From Druceiella hillmani (taxonomy: Eukaryota > Arthropoda > Insecta > Lepidoptera > Hepialidae), in assembly GCA_039881145.1 (NCBI GenBank), contig JAYKKI010000015.1, positions 25,842,001 to 25,906,000 of the forward strand: a DNA stretch of 64,000 nt, given 5' to 3'. The notes below the pieces were generated by a model that was given only the letters and a program-made list of their open reading frames with translations, made no database searches and was not told the DNA's origin. Below are positions 26,840 through 39,459 of the stretch, piece by piece (the first letter of the stretch is position 1; each line of letters begins with the position of its first letter). A program made the position numbers and the translations under genes.

Positions 26840-29800
26840 TATTATTATTAAAAATGCATAAAATTTTATTTGTAACGCGAACGAAAAGTAAAGTATGCTT
26901 GAAAAAATCTTTCATTAGGTAGAAAAAAACGATTAACTAAAAATTAGGACGACCAAGTGCGTATCGGGTATGTGCATAGAGGGTGTTAGTCTAATGCAAA
27001 TTAACAGAAACAAATCTATGAAAATTCTAATCAAACATTAGAATTTAAAATTTGTTCAGATTTTTTAAAGTTATGGTAGAAAAAGTAGAGCGTGGTACAC
27101 AGTATGCGTTACTCCAAAGTTTAATACTTCGCAAACGGAGTTTAAATGTAAAAACAAATGTAAATAGAAACCTAACATTATTTTAAAATCATTGGCACCC
27201 TGCTCGATGGGAATCAAAAATCGATTAATTTTTTTGATATTTTACTACATCGTAATTTCTATTACGGTATCTTCACTTAAGGTATCCGCTTGCCAAATTT
27301 TGTTCACAAACATTTAAAACTATATAAATTACAAAAGTGTTATAGAAAGCTGTGGATAGACAGACAGAAGAATTTGCTTTGCACTATTTGTCAAAAATAG
27401 GCCCTGATTACGAAAAAAGGCATTATTATGGGATATATTGTTTTTTTATAGTTGTCTGCGTAGTTTATTGCGTGCAAAAGCTTTAAATCTTGTTTCATAT
27501 ATTTCGTAGTCGGATTTTAATTTTTTAAACGGTTATTTTATTTTTCTCGTCCATTCTATTTATATTTATGTAATTTCTTATAAAATAATTTGGCGTACAT
27601 TTAAAGGTAAATAAATACACCCCCCACTCTTTTATTATTTATGGGACGTTTTTAAGTCTACATTATAATAAACTAAAAACAGAAAAGAGGACAAAAACTA
27701 TTTTTTACCTAAATGATACGAACAGAGTATAACCTCAAATTATATTGAACCAAAATCGTATGCTGCGTAAAGAATTTTAAATCAATTTAGAAGAGATGAA
27801 TCAGTAAGTTATCGCGTTTTTTTTATATTAATATTTTAAATTGTAATGCTGATATGATGTAACACGTGTCGTTTCTCCTAAGATAAAGTTAGAGACACCA
27901 GGGAAAACAATGAGTAATCGATTCTGGAGTTCTTGAATTTATCTTCCTAATATTGAAGCTCACTTTCTTGTTAACTAAACAAAGCTCATTATCGTGGTAA
28001 AATAATTGTTATGATGGATTGCTTTCATAATTCCTGTCTGTATTACGTCACTCTATGGAGAGTATGTGAACTTGTAAAATATTATTTTTAACATTTGTTT
28101 TTTTTAGTTATTTTTGGTAAAATATATTTTGAAACGAAAATTGACTTTACAGCGGGACAAAGTAAGCCGGCTACAGTTATTCAAAGATACCTAGAAATTA
28201 GACTTGAACATTGAACTAAATGTTTGAAATTGCGTGAGATTAATTATTTATTTAAGAGAAGATATGAGAGAAGGATCGCTACAAATACATTGCACGTGTG
28301 AAAATTTAATTTTATTGGATGGAAAAAATTTGTCATTACCGAGGCATGATAAGAGTCACCGATAATCAGAGTAAATTTTAATCGAATTTAATAGAATACA
28401 AACTTATCGTATTTCACACTCCGTTTTATTAAAATTTTATTTCATTCATAATCATCAGACAATATGAAAAGAAAACGATACTGTTTTGTTTTTAATTTAG
28501 AAATGTTTTAAATATCTTATTTAAAAAACGTACTTTGGAATCATTATTGCATATGTTGCTATATTAAAGATACTAAATTAAATCACAGAATATTAATTTT
28601 TAAACGCAAATAAGAGATACAAGTTAATCAAAACTATATCAGAGTTAAAAACCGACAATAAAATTAAAGTTGACTTTTGGTTTTGATGATAGTTCACTAC
28701 TATTTTCACGTGTAAATTCAAGTGTATTAAGCTTTGCATATATGTGAATTACAGAGGAGATAACATGAAGTTTTAGTTTGCTGTTTTACTAGCACACACA
28801 GTCGTGATTATATTTTCTGTTTATCAATCAATGTTGTAAAATTATGAAACACGATTACATGATGAGGAATGCTAAGCCAACTGCGAGTCGATTTGATACA
28901 GCGTCATACTACAAAACTAAATGGATTTTTAATTTTCTTAATCTTGTGTAAAGGAAAACAAATAAAAATAAAATTGTTTAATCTTTAACATTTGACTATT
29001 TCCCTAAACTTATTTTATTGTTTTTATAAGTGTCATTAATCTTCAATGGCTTAAATATTTACGTAGTCGAGAAAGATAAATTAATAATTTTTTTCGGTAT
29101 TCCGTTAAATGACAGAAATTTAATGTCATAAATACGGTTCTATATTATTAATTCATTGCATCTTTTAAATCCTGATAAGAAGTTTATTGGTCCGCAGATA
29201 TAAAGAATAGGTCAAGAATAAGCAATACAATGCATGTGGAAACTATTATTTTCCTAAAAATATAAATATTTCTACATAAAAATTCAATATACAAAAATGA
29301 TGCCGTTGATTACCATAAGAAATTGTTATTACATTGTAATTAATTTTGATATGTAACCAAATTTCCTAAATTTTTACACCGTAAAAAGTTGGCGTCTGGA
29401 GCAATTCTTTTAAGATAAAAATATTTCCATTTTACGTAGATTAACTAGTGAAACATACGTCAAAAATGATGTCAACAAAATTGAAAATGTTTGATAACGG
29501 CTTCAACCAATCGCAAATAAATTCATATTTCTTAATATTAATTCATTATTAGGAATATTTCATATTTTCCATGTCTGTAAGTTAATATAAAAATAATCAA
29601 ATTGGTAATTAAAGATATTTTTTCAATTATTTCTAATTGAACATTCATACCGGACAAGATAATTTAAATACCTGTTTAATATTAAGCAGTGAAATCCATA
29701 TCGAAATAAAACCTATATGATACTAGCCAAGTAATTTCCATCCCATTGTATAAACTTAGTGAGATACGGCTACAACTTAACTGTTGTTTCTAAATAAAAT

Positions 29801-30188
29801 ATACCTTCCCATATTCCATTACGTACACCATGCATCTACTCTTAATATCGATATGCTCGATATGCCCGTCGTAAAGGATAAGGACTAATAAAAACGTGCA
29901 TAATAATATGAAGAAAGGCATACTTTCTAGGAGTTTTCGTTGAAGCACCTTATTTGGGATGGTTATACGCGTTATTGCGACATTCGACGGAGCCGCTGTT
30001 TGGTTATAAAAAAATAATGTAAGGTGTTCACGATAATGGCCCGCCTTGCGGCAGATTTCCTCAAGTTCCGAATATTCGTGTACATACGTAAGGTTTTACA
30101 GGACAATTTAAAAAGCCTGTAGGAACTAATTCATAATACAAAAAATGTATTCGAAACCTAAACCAAACATCAAGTTCATCTCGTGGTA
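26840..30188. other. AT-rich DNA with one small hairpin
   Basis: A hairpin lies at 27022-27046 (AAATTCTAAT, loop CAAAC, exact inverse). The segment around 29940-30075 is less AT-rich but has no recognisable coding content. Nothing else supported. Confidence 0.45.
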
Positions 30189-30191
30189 TCA

Positions 30192-30325
30192 TGAGTAAAT
30201 GTGATGCAAACTAAAACCATACATAAAAGATATACAAACGATAAAACTGAAATATTTTGACCATTACTTGAATTATAACAAATATGTATTTTATGTATGG
30301 TTTTAGTTTGCGTCACATTTACTCA
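30192..30325. mobile_element. Candidate MITE or foldback, 37-bp terminal inverted repeats, 134 bp
   Basis: The left arm 30192-30228 (TGAGTAAATGTGATGCAAAC then TAAAACCATACATAAAA) pairs with 30289-30325 with one mismatch, around a 60-bp AT-rich centre without coding content. No convincing target-site duplication is seen next to the arms, so the class is open. It could be a non-autonomous DNA transposon or an inverted duplication made during repair. Confidence 0.65.
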
Positions 30326-30329
30326 AATA

Positions 30330-32235
30330 AAAATATTTAGTAAGCAAATTTCTCCTTTACTTTTCATTTTTTAAACAGGTTAGTATATTAGATATGAATG
30401 TGCCTACATAATAAATCATGTATATTAAAATTCATTTATTGAGCATTATTTTGCAAATATCAAAAATTTTCCTTTAATACAATAAAATATACCTTCAATT
30501 TATATTCCGTATTTGTTTATTCCTATCAAGTAATAAAGAATGCATGGAGCATTCAAACCGCTCTATCATACTTTTACCTGGTAAGGGAGCAACGGCCTCT
30601 GTCAATAATATAGAGTCTACCATGATTATTTTGATCGAAATATAGTTTGGAGTTTTAGAAGAAAATATATACTAAAAGATATACTAAATAGATATACTAA
30701 AAGATGAGCAGGTCAACTTCTAGTTGCGATAAATCAATGCTGCATAGCGTGAAATTTGTGACTAGTCTCTTCCAACGTCGTTAGAAATAACGTTGCTGGT
30801 GAATTCACATTCGTAGCATACATTAAAATGATTATGTAAAATTGCTGAAGTAAAAACGCCATTTTTTGCAGGTTTAGAATTTTTGCCATACTAAACTGTC
30901 CATGTCCAAAATGAACCTACAAATAAAGTATTTTCCACATAGTTTAAAGCATGGAAACATGAGGAATGAATCTTTTATTTTATTTAATGTGATGCAGTTG
31001 GTGCTCAAATATGCTTCCTAAAAACCTTTATTTTCCAAGCAGCGAAACTTTAGGATAAATTAAATTCTGATACCAGAAATATAACAGCGGTAAATGCTTA
31101 CAAGAATCTAATGAAAAAGTTCTAGCACCCCCCCCCACCCTCAATCTTTATCCTTCTGTATTCATCTAATTTTGTCTTTGCATTCTAACTCATTACAATA
31201 TTTCGTATCATAATTTTTTTCGTGTTTCTTTTTTCTCTTTTATAATTGTATTATTAATAATATAATATATGTTGCAAACATCTCTCACAGCTGAAAAAAG
31301 TTGCTCCTGTAGCAATTAGCTATATATATCTAACGACACTAAAGTAATAAAATGTATAATAAATAAATACATTTCTGGAGCTGGAATTCCACCTAACTTT
31401 ATTAAAGATTACAAAAAAATATAATTTTTTTATTATCCTTTCCTTCTATTTCACATCGTCGTTGTAGTGTAAGAAAATTATATACATATATTAAATTACC
31501 ATAAACTATTAGTATGTTAAATATTCAACAGGATTATATTAGTTTCAGATAATTGTATTCAAAGGGTAACTGGGTATTAGCTCCTATCTTCTAATCGGTT
31601 GTGGTATCTCCATCTGCTTGGTGAGAGCAAAATTTGCAAAGTAAAATCTTATGAACTTTTGGCCTTTATCTCTATAATTATTATAAACGAACTAATATAG
31701 GAACTTAATGTAAACAATTTTTTGTTTTAGTGTTAATCAATTTGTAGATTGGACAAAAACAACGTCAGCACCTAATATTTTCATACGTCGTAAACAAATC
31801 GTCAAATCATAAACAAAACGTAATATTTTCATTCGTCGTAAACAACCCCGATTGTACAATCTCCGGTACAACCGGGATTAGTTGATTGACTAGGCGAATC
31901 AGTTACTGTATTGTAAAAAGATAATAACCACGTGAACGGGGAAAGTTATAGGATAACTAAGAGTGGAAATAATTAACGCCTTTTCTATAAGGTAGTGTAT
32001 TTAAATCGCTCTACTGTTAACATTACAACGTAAACGTAACGTAACCGTAATAGTCACGAAAGCAACCTCTATTTCAGACTCCGGAGAGGAAAATGATAAG
32101 GGTGAATGAAATAAATGTCAAACTGCTTTTATGTAGTGAAAGTTAAAAACTCGATTGTTAATTATATTTTTTAAGATAAAACTACGATGTGTCAGAGAAT
32201 TTTAAGACCCTAAACAATACAAGTTTAATTAAATT
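30330..32235. other. AT-rich DNA with small direct and inverted repeats
   Basis: It holds ATACTAAAAGAT-type direct repeats at 30669-30705, a short poly-C run near 31127-31136, a 48-bp-period duplication at 31773-31845 (TAATATTTTCAT then CGTCGTAAACAA) and an 11-bp hairpin at 31847-31876 (CCCGATTGTAC, one mismatch). No gene seen. Confidence 0.5.
31773..31845 (+). repeat. Direct duplication, 48-bp period
   Basis: TAATATTTTCATACGTCG followed by TAAACAA recurs 48 bases later with one substitution. Confidence 0.75.
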
Positions 32236-32239
32236 TTTC

Positions 32240-32435
32240 ACTACGTGATGTACCATCATCCTACTTTATTTAAATTCTTTACCACGACCTAGGTTTCGTT
32301 ATATGACAATATCTTCAAGTGGGCAATTTGTAAAGATTTTTTATAAATTTCTAACCTGAAAGTGTTGTCATGCAACAAAACCTAGATCGTGGTAAAGAAT
32401 TTAGATAAAGTAGAAATAATACTATATCACATAGT
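32240..32435. mobile_element. Foldback element, copy A, with hammerhead-like arms (Penelope-like origin possible)
   Basis: Two arms of about 95 bases (32240-32335 and 32341-32435) are inverted copies of each other, each running from the centre through TGAAnGT or CTTGAAGAT, then AAACCTAG and TCGTGGTAAAGAATTTA, and ending TCACnTAGT. The element at 43250 has the same arms and nearly the same length, so this is a family. Read outward, each arm can be drawn as a hammerhead ribozyme: stem I CCAC/GTGG, a CUGANGA-like core, a stem II hairpin, GAAA, a 2-bp stem III closed by CTAG, and a GTC cleavage site. Both arms are damaged. The minus-strand arm has TTGAAGA for the core, and the plus-strand arm has CAAAAC instead of CGAAAC and ATC instead of GTC. 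One extra base also lies between core and stem II. Such ribozymes are known in Penelope-like retroelements; that assignment is inference. Confidence 0.75.
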
Positions 32436-32439
32436 TTCA

Positions 32440-32980
32440 TCTAGTTGTGAACAATTTAATTAAAATGAATTTCTACGCAATAAACGCCAAATATATTAAA
32501 TATTTGAATGGGAGTTTATTTAACCTTAATTCAATGTTAATGTCAAAATAAACGTGGGAAAATTTTACTGTGTACATAAGTACAAGCAAAAATATTTCAC
32601 TATATACGTAAGTACATGACTAAAGTTTCTTTCTTAATAGGTTAAATATGGTAATGAAAATATATATAATTTTTCATTACCAAAATCTGTTACGGTAAAT
32701 GTAGAAGTCTACCAGTCTTTCATTTTATTTTTGGTTAGCCATTTCGGTAATAAATATGTTTGGATCAGTATGTTTAACGTTTAGTTAATGGTTTCACCTG
32801 ATACCATGTTTAACATTTGGATCTAAAATTGTGAATAAACTTATCAATGAGACCTACAAATTACATGCAATTCCTTAAGGCGTATTATTATTAGCCTGCA
32901 TCATATATGTTATCGATTTAACCGTGAGTAAACTTAAAAGAACTTGCTCAAATCATTCCCAATATAGATATTTAATCTGA
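32440..32980. other. AT-rich DNA, nothing recognised
   Basis: No coding signal or repeat supported. Confidence 0.45.
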
Positions 32981-32981
32981 G

Positions 32982-33022
32982 GAAATATTGTGAGCGCCTA
33001 TAGCAGGCGCTGACAATATTTC
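32982..33022. repeat. Hairpin, 18-bp stem with one mismatch, 5-nt loop
   Basis: GAAATATTGTGAGCGCCT, loop ATAGC, then the inverse with one G/C mismatch. The GC-rich top of the stem (AGCGCCT) stands out in AT-rich surroundings. Confidence 0.88.
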
Positions 33023-33308
33023 AGAATATAAGAAGGTATTGTCATAATATCCTTATATATTATTCAAAGGAGAGTTACATTGTATCAAATAATCTCCAAG
33101 GATTTGATGCAAATATATAAATTTGTTCCATTAATATATTTCATATAATCTTATTTTACAATAAACACACATACTTATAAAAATATCTACGAAACGTTGT
33201 TAGAGTTCATAAAGGTTTGCTTCTTCCAAGTGTAAGTCGAAATATCGAATATGTAATAAATCTATTAATTTAAGGATGATATTTTCAAACTTAACTGTAA
33301 AAATTTTT

Positions 33309-33357
33309 TAATAATTAATAATTAAAACAATTAGTTGATAATTAATAATTAAAACAA
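33309..33357 (+). repeat. Tandem duplication, 28-bp unit x2
   Basis: ATAATTAATAATTAAAACAA occurs twice, 28 bases apart, within a run of AATTAA-type words. Confidence 0.8.
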
Positions 33358-33359
33358 AA

Positions 33360-36300
33360 GCTTAATTATAATTAAAACTTTACTTTGTCTTTTTTTACAC
33401 ATAAATATAATATCAAGTTCACATATAGGAAATTAAGGAGTGGAACAGTATCAGTTGGCTACTTTTCTGCCACTCTGAAACTATATAACGCGGTATATTT
33501 ATCTTTATCGAATACCTCTTAAATTTACATGTCCTTCTCGTAATTTGACATAAGAATTGCCACAAATGACGAGTGTATCGCCGCTATCGCAAAATGGGAT
33601 ATAAATTACACCAAACATACTTTCATTTCACTACAGTGGTAATAGAATTATCTAAAATTATTGTGAATTAGTAATAAATATAATTTAACAGATATATCAA
33701 ACTTCGAATACTCGTTAATCAGCAATTCGTCACTTATTAAATTAATTTATTAAATATTAATTAATTAATTACTTAATTAATTTTATTTATATATAAACTT
33801 GATTTTTTTTCATTTTATTCACAAATTTATTCCTCGTAATCTTTCCTTACCTGCTGTTACACAATATTGTTGTTTAGTTCGTTTGAAGAAACCAAGTTTC
33901 AAATTCCAATTCAATGATTTTTTTTCAATTTTCCTTTACTATTGTTTTAGATTTAATATTAAGAGACAAAAATGACACATCTTCACAGTATTTCAATATT
34001 TTAAAACGATAGATATTTTTCTGCCCTCAACATATACCTCTTCTTAAACAACACAAGTACTTACGTTAAAATATATTAGATCAGCTAAAATACATACATA
34101 AATTGATACGCTGACAAGACTCGCGGTCGATAAATCTCTTTCCCGACCGTTTCGACTCTAGCCGCCATATAAATTCCACCCATCCGTTTCAACACATTCT
34201 TTCTCGCTAAACTACTTGCAAAGCCAACATCCATTTGCGCACACCGTAAAAGTAAAAGTTTGAAACTCGTACTTTATCACGAAGTCGGGTCTGGGGGAAA
34301 AGTCCGGTTTTATTACGAACTTTCCTCAACGATCGTGCTTGATCACACTACTAGACAGTGAGCCAAATTTTCTTTTAATAAAGATATGTCCCAATTTTCT
34401 TTTTACAATTTGCTTTCTCTAATAATTTTGTTAATTGACATGTTTTGAAATATCTGAAATTATTTAATGATCATCCATTCAATCAAACAATATTCGCCAA
34501 TAGGAGAAAATTTAATTAGGAAAAGACGATTCGTCCAATTATACTTATAATTGAAATCATGAGATATCGCCTAAAATAGTGTAATATATTTATATTACAG
34601 AATTATTATTTTAAGGGTTTAACCCTGTAATACTAACTTTAACAATGTCGACATCGATAACATTGGAAAATTAGGCAGGTAAAACTAAGGATCTAGTACC
34701 AGTAACCGCAGCATTTTGAAGATCAGCATCATTTTTGTTTTATGTTCTTACGAAATGCTTTTTTTAACTTTGAGTAAACATGTAGAGCAAAATGATCACA
34801 AAATGTTCGTTATCAAAATATAACAAGGATAAGATAACCAATTTTATTTCCCAACTTGTCCGATTTAATGTTACTCATTAATAATGTAAGGCTAAATGAT
34901 AGTAGAAAAACTACCTAACAAATATGGAATTACGAGAACGTACTGTCCTTCAATTTCAATTCCTGTTAGTTTGTTTTTGCTACTATTATTACTAATTTGT
35001 TTGTTTGATTATTACTTGACGTTATTTTATTCTTGTTGTTAATTATTCTTTTTTGTTAATTATAAACATATTTTTAATACATATTTCCAGTTTAAAATCA
35101 TATTCACATTAATCGATGGGAATTGGTGATAAATAAATAAAGCAGATAAAATCATTCAGAAACATTAATCTAATTTATACAAACAACTGAAGTAAGTATC
35201 TATCATATAGATACTGGAAATATACAGTGGTGTATGGGATAAAATATCAAAAATGAGCTTGGCTCAGAATTTTAGGTTATGTCGTTTGTTATATGTAAAG
35301 TGTCAAAACAAGAACAATCATATATTTGTTATTTTTTCTCGAATAAATATGTCAATTTGTGAAAATAATACTGCAAATAACGGTTGAATTTTTTATATAA
35401 AAAATACTGACCTTTAAATCGCTTTATTTTCGTATTTTTATGAATTTGATATAGATACTACGCCTTATATTATTAAACGACATTTCTTGCACCAATTTAA
35501 ATTAACATAAATAACCATTTCTTATATCAACGTTATTCCTTGTTAACCTTTTCTATAAACAACTGTTAAAAATAATACCATCCTTTTCTCGTGCATATTA
35601 TAGTATTGGTATGAGTGAGAAATGAAGTGGACCCTTGCCAATTTCTATCACTATTTCCGCCTGTGCGATACGATCCCTTAACATTTTATGCTTAGTTATA
35701 TGGGATATTTAAATTGTTACGAGACAGCAGACTAAATTCCATTCAAAACACAAATTATGTAATAGATAACAGGGATACCAAATTGAATCGCTTCGAACCA
35801 ATCTTTCTACGAAAATCAAATATTACTTTTGGCTATAATAACGATGATAAGAATAATTTTAACACTAAACGACCGGTTTGCCCTGTCAATTTGGCCGAAC
35901 AGACATAAACACAATTAAACATATACAAATATACCACGCTGGAACAGAAGGAAAAAAGGAACGGCAGAGTCTTTTTCTTTGGCGTTTCGTATAGGAACCG
36001 GAAAGGGGAATTGAGGTTAGCAGGAAATTGCGGTCGAAGGGAAATGCTCTAAAAACGTGGGTGATTTCGACCAATCATGTCACAATAGACTACAATTTCA
36101 GTTGCCAAAAAGGCTTCAAAGAACTCTGTGATAACGGTGCCTAGAAAAATTGTATAATAAATATTTATCACTATTTCAACTTAACAAGGTAAAAAGTTTC
36201 CTCAACGATATGAGGAAACTGACGAAGATAATACTAAATTGAAACGAATTAAGCAAACTAATATTTTGTAACTTCATTTCTTTGATTAACTTTTACATTA

Positions 36301-36460
36301 CTCTTTAAGCATATCTTAGTAGCAGATACATAATTAAAAGACTCCAGTCCATTCCTTTATTCTAGGTATTTTTACCGTTTTCTGGTTTATAACATAATTG
36401 TGATTATGTACCAATTTTAGCAATAAATGAAAATATTGACAACTAAATCATTGAAACTTG
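33360..36460. other. AT-rich DNA with two less AT-rich patches and small hairpins
   Basis: Patches at 34110-34350 and 35880-36070 are less AT-rich than their surroundings. The first contains CCATATAAATTCC, a TATA-like word, but no transcript evidence exists. The frames at 35714-35908 (plus) and 35886-36074 (minus) match no family. Hairpins lie at 35195-35215 (9-bp stem, loop CAT) and 36195-36220 (AGTTTCCTCA, loop ACGATA). Confidence 0.4.
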
Positions 36461-36463
36461 CAT

Positions 36464-36466
36464 TTA

Positions 36467-36529
<63 letters not shown>
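36464..36529. repeat. (AT)n microsatellite
   Basis: Alternating TA of about 60 bases with one early G interruption. Confidence 0.95.
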
Positions 36530-36532
<3 letters not shown>

Positions 36533-37358
36533 ATGCGGGTTAATATGTTTTTCAGATTTCAAGTTTCTAGGCGAAATGGAAAAAAATGTGGAAATTTTTC
36601 AACATTATCTTCCGAACTGTGTGGTATAAGATTCTAAAATAGTTTTGTAATCCTCTTAAGACCATTTTTCAATTGATATCCCACACGATACAAGAATCTA
36701 ATAAAAAAGACTCGGTTACTTTATCGGCGACCTCTAAAATTTATATGTAAATATTTTTGGGCAAATATTTTGTTCTTGTGTATACATTAGTATAAAGATT
36801 TAAATATACGCGGGTCGATTTATTTCATCACAATTTCACGTTTCTACCTCTAAGAAAAATGGCAGTGTCGTATGGATGAATAGTCGTTCGTTTAAAACAT
36901 TGTTTTTCCGTCTTGAGATATGAAATCTTAATTAGTATAATTTGCTCCTTTCTTTCTGAAAATAAAAACCCAAAAAATTAAAACATAATTTTAAACTCAA
37001 TATAAATACTACTTTGCTAGATTTGTTAATATTTATGCCATCAGTTAAATTTTTATCAAAAATTGACTTAAGGGAATTTTTTTTTTCATTTCAATTGGCG
37101 TGTCTAAAGATCCATAAAGATTATAATAATTCCCATTTTCCAATATTATAGACCTTAAAACTTGATTAATTGTTTCTATTGTAATTTTAAATAGATAAAT
37201 GGAGAAAAAATTATAGGTTTTCTCTAGACTAAGTGGTAAATTGCTCTCCTTAAAAAATTAAGTTTTGTCCATTACAATAATTTATGTTTCCTATATTGAT
37301 ATTTAACACCTCTATGATAACATTTTGTACTGCCAAAAAATACAATTGATTACAAAAT

Positions 37359-37360
<2 letters not shown>
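36530..37360. other. AT-rich DNA, nothing recognised
   Basis: No coding or repeat signal between the two AT microsatellites. Confidence 0.45.

Positions 37361-37361
<1 letters not shown>

Positions 37362-37417
<56 letters not shown>
37362..37417. repeat. (AT)n microsatellite
   Basis: About 56 uninterrupted bases of alternating AT. Confidence 0.95.
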
Positions 37418-37419
<2 letters not shown>

Positions 37420-37422
<3 letters not shown>

Positions 37423-38970
37423 CATATAAATAAACTATAAAAATAATTTGCTGTCATTGCGACTAAATTCGATAGTGAAAGTTATTAGAACTGACCATTC
37501 GTAATACAGGTAATAAAAAAATAATTTAGAATATTTAACTCTGTAATCCCTTGAGATATTTAGCATGAATTTCTATTTTTTTACGTTGGTGGCAATTCAA
37601 AAGCTATGCGTTAAAATGAATTAAGTACTAAATAATTTTCGTCCGTTGATTTTTTATGACATTCGTTATGGTCTCTCTATGGATGGATGTAGACGTACCA
37701 TCTTCAATCACCACTTGCGTGAGTGACTTTCCACTGCAGCACAACTGACTGATCAATGCCTCGCGGTTTATTATAAAAATTGATAAGAGTGAGCTATCAA
37801 CGTATTAAGAAAAGTTTAATCGTCAATATGAGTCAAGTACAGAAAATTCTGTACGAAAATTTAGACGCAACAATAATTAAATTAATTTGATCATCAAATT
37901 TTTATGTAAATATTACTTTGTTGGCAATAAGCTGTTACAATATAAGGTGGAAATCGTACATTACGTATGTGAGATTCATTATCTCCCTTAAGCATCTCGT
38001 TCAAATTTCCGTACACTCAGATTTATTGGCGTAACGCACGTGATCGCATCATAACTTAGACGTTTAATCCTTTTTTTTAAATAACTTGTTAATACATAAG
38101 AAAACGGAATTTATCACCTGTATAATGTAAATTATTCTAGAATCTAGGTGTTGCTTTCTTGCATCTCTATGGAGGAACCATACGGTTACTCATTTACCTT
38201 CTTCTTCTTTTGTACATCACACAATAAATTCTCGTTATCTCGATTTTTGAAAGAACACAACTCTAATGTGTTACGTATCATATACTTTAGGGGCGTAAAA
38301 TATAATATATATTTAAACCATATTATTTATCACCATGTAACTATATATAAACACACAGCATTAAAATGCTCTTTAATATACTATTTTATTTTTGCAGTTG
38401 ATTAAGTTGCGTCTGAATGATCCTTTGAAAATTGAGTATATTGGTAAACGATCCATTTACGAAAAAGTGTTCTTGACGTATCCCAAATAGTTTTAAAGAC
38501 CTATTCAACGAAATCCTATGCAATGAAGTATACAAATAAAAAGGAAATCCCCACTTTGACCAGACCTACAGAGATTTGGTACTCTACAATTTTTTTAAAG
38601 ATTTTACTTTGTAATTTTATATTTTATACTTTATAATTTTATATTTTGTATGCCTTAAAAGTATATATAATCACGCTAAATCTCAGCTTTTTAGCACTAA
38701 CAGTCTGCAAATAAAACGTTTATAATATACGGACAGATAGACAAACGGACGGAATTTTAAGTGTCCTTACTTTAGTTAGTTAACTCTAAAAATTAAATTA
38801 TTTCCTTTTATTGCACGGAATTACTTCATAAATCTAAAGCCTCTCCTAACGTACTCATCTGTTTATTTTTGCTAAAGTTTTTTTCTATAATTAATCCTAA
38901 AATATGTATTAAAATTTCATTTTGTCTACCTTAGAGTAAAATAATACAGATTCTTCAAAATTTTATATGT
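37420..38970. other. AT-rich DNA, nothing recognised
   Basis: No supported gene. The 85-codon frame at 38148-38405 has no recognisable family and ends in AT-derived sequence. Confidence 0.45.
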
Positions 38971-38975
38971 AATAA

Positions 38976-39350
38976 AATTTGTTTATTGCCAGAAATGGAA
39001 ACGGAAAAAAATTGAATGTAATGTTGAAGCACCATAGAATCTGAAATGCTTATGTGTTTTAAAATGTCTTGCAATAAAGCAAAAATGAGATAAAAAATTA
39101 TAAGTGACACTATTATTTTCTTTCAGTTTTTACTCTATTTGTTTACTTTATTTGTTGTGTTATAGTTTTTATGTTTATTTGCATATAAATATTGACAAAC
39201 CGAACGGCGTTGTTTGCGATTATTTAGAATAAAATAGTTTAAACTGTGGAAAATTTTTGGCACGTTGGCAGAAAATTTGTTTATCTTTTAAAATTGAAAC
39301 TGAAAAACAATTAAATATAAGTTGAAGCGACACAGAATTAAAAGCGCTTC
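38976..39350 (+). repeat. Diverged direct duplication, about 300-bp period
   Basis: The stretch from 38976 (AAAATTTGTTTAT, then GGAAACGGAAAAAA, then GTTGAAGCACCATAGAAT) recurs from about 39276 with roughly one change in four (GAAACTGAAAAAC, GTTGAAGCGACACAGAAT). About 85 bases align. It looks like an old tandem duplication or two copies of an unclassified repeat. Confidence 0.6.
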
Positions 39351-39386
39351 TAAGAAATGATATCAAAGATTATAACTTGGGGTAGC

Positions 39387-39454
39387 ATATAAATATTTGT
39401 TTCTGTGTTTTATTACTTGTATATAAATATTTGTTTCTGTGTTTTATTATCTGT
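39387..39454 (+). repeat. Tandem duplication, 34-bp unit x2
   Basis: ATATAAATATTTGTTTCTGT followed by GTTTTATTA occurs at 39387 and 39421, almost identical. The plus frame 39405-39617 spans it and is not a supported gene. Confidence 0.9.
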
Positions 39455-39459
39455 GAATT

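Noticed and set aside
34110..34350. Promoter or non-coding exon
   Set aside because: It is locally less AT-rich with a TATA-like word, but no initiator, downstream frame or splice donor could be linked to it.
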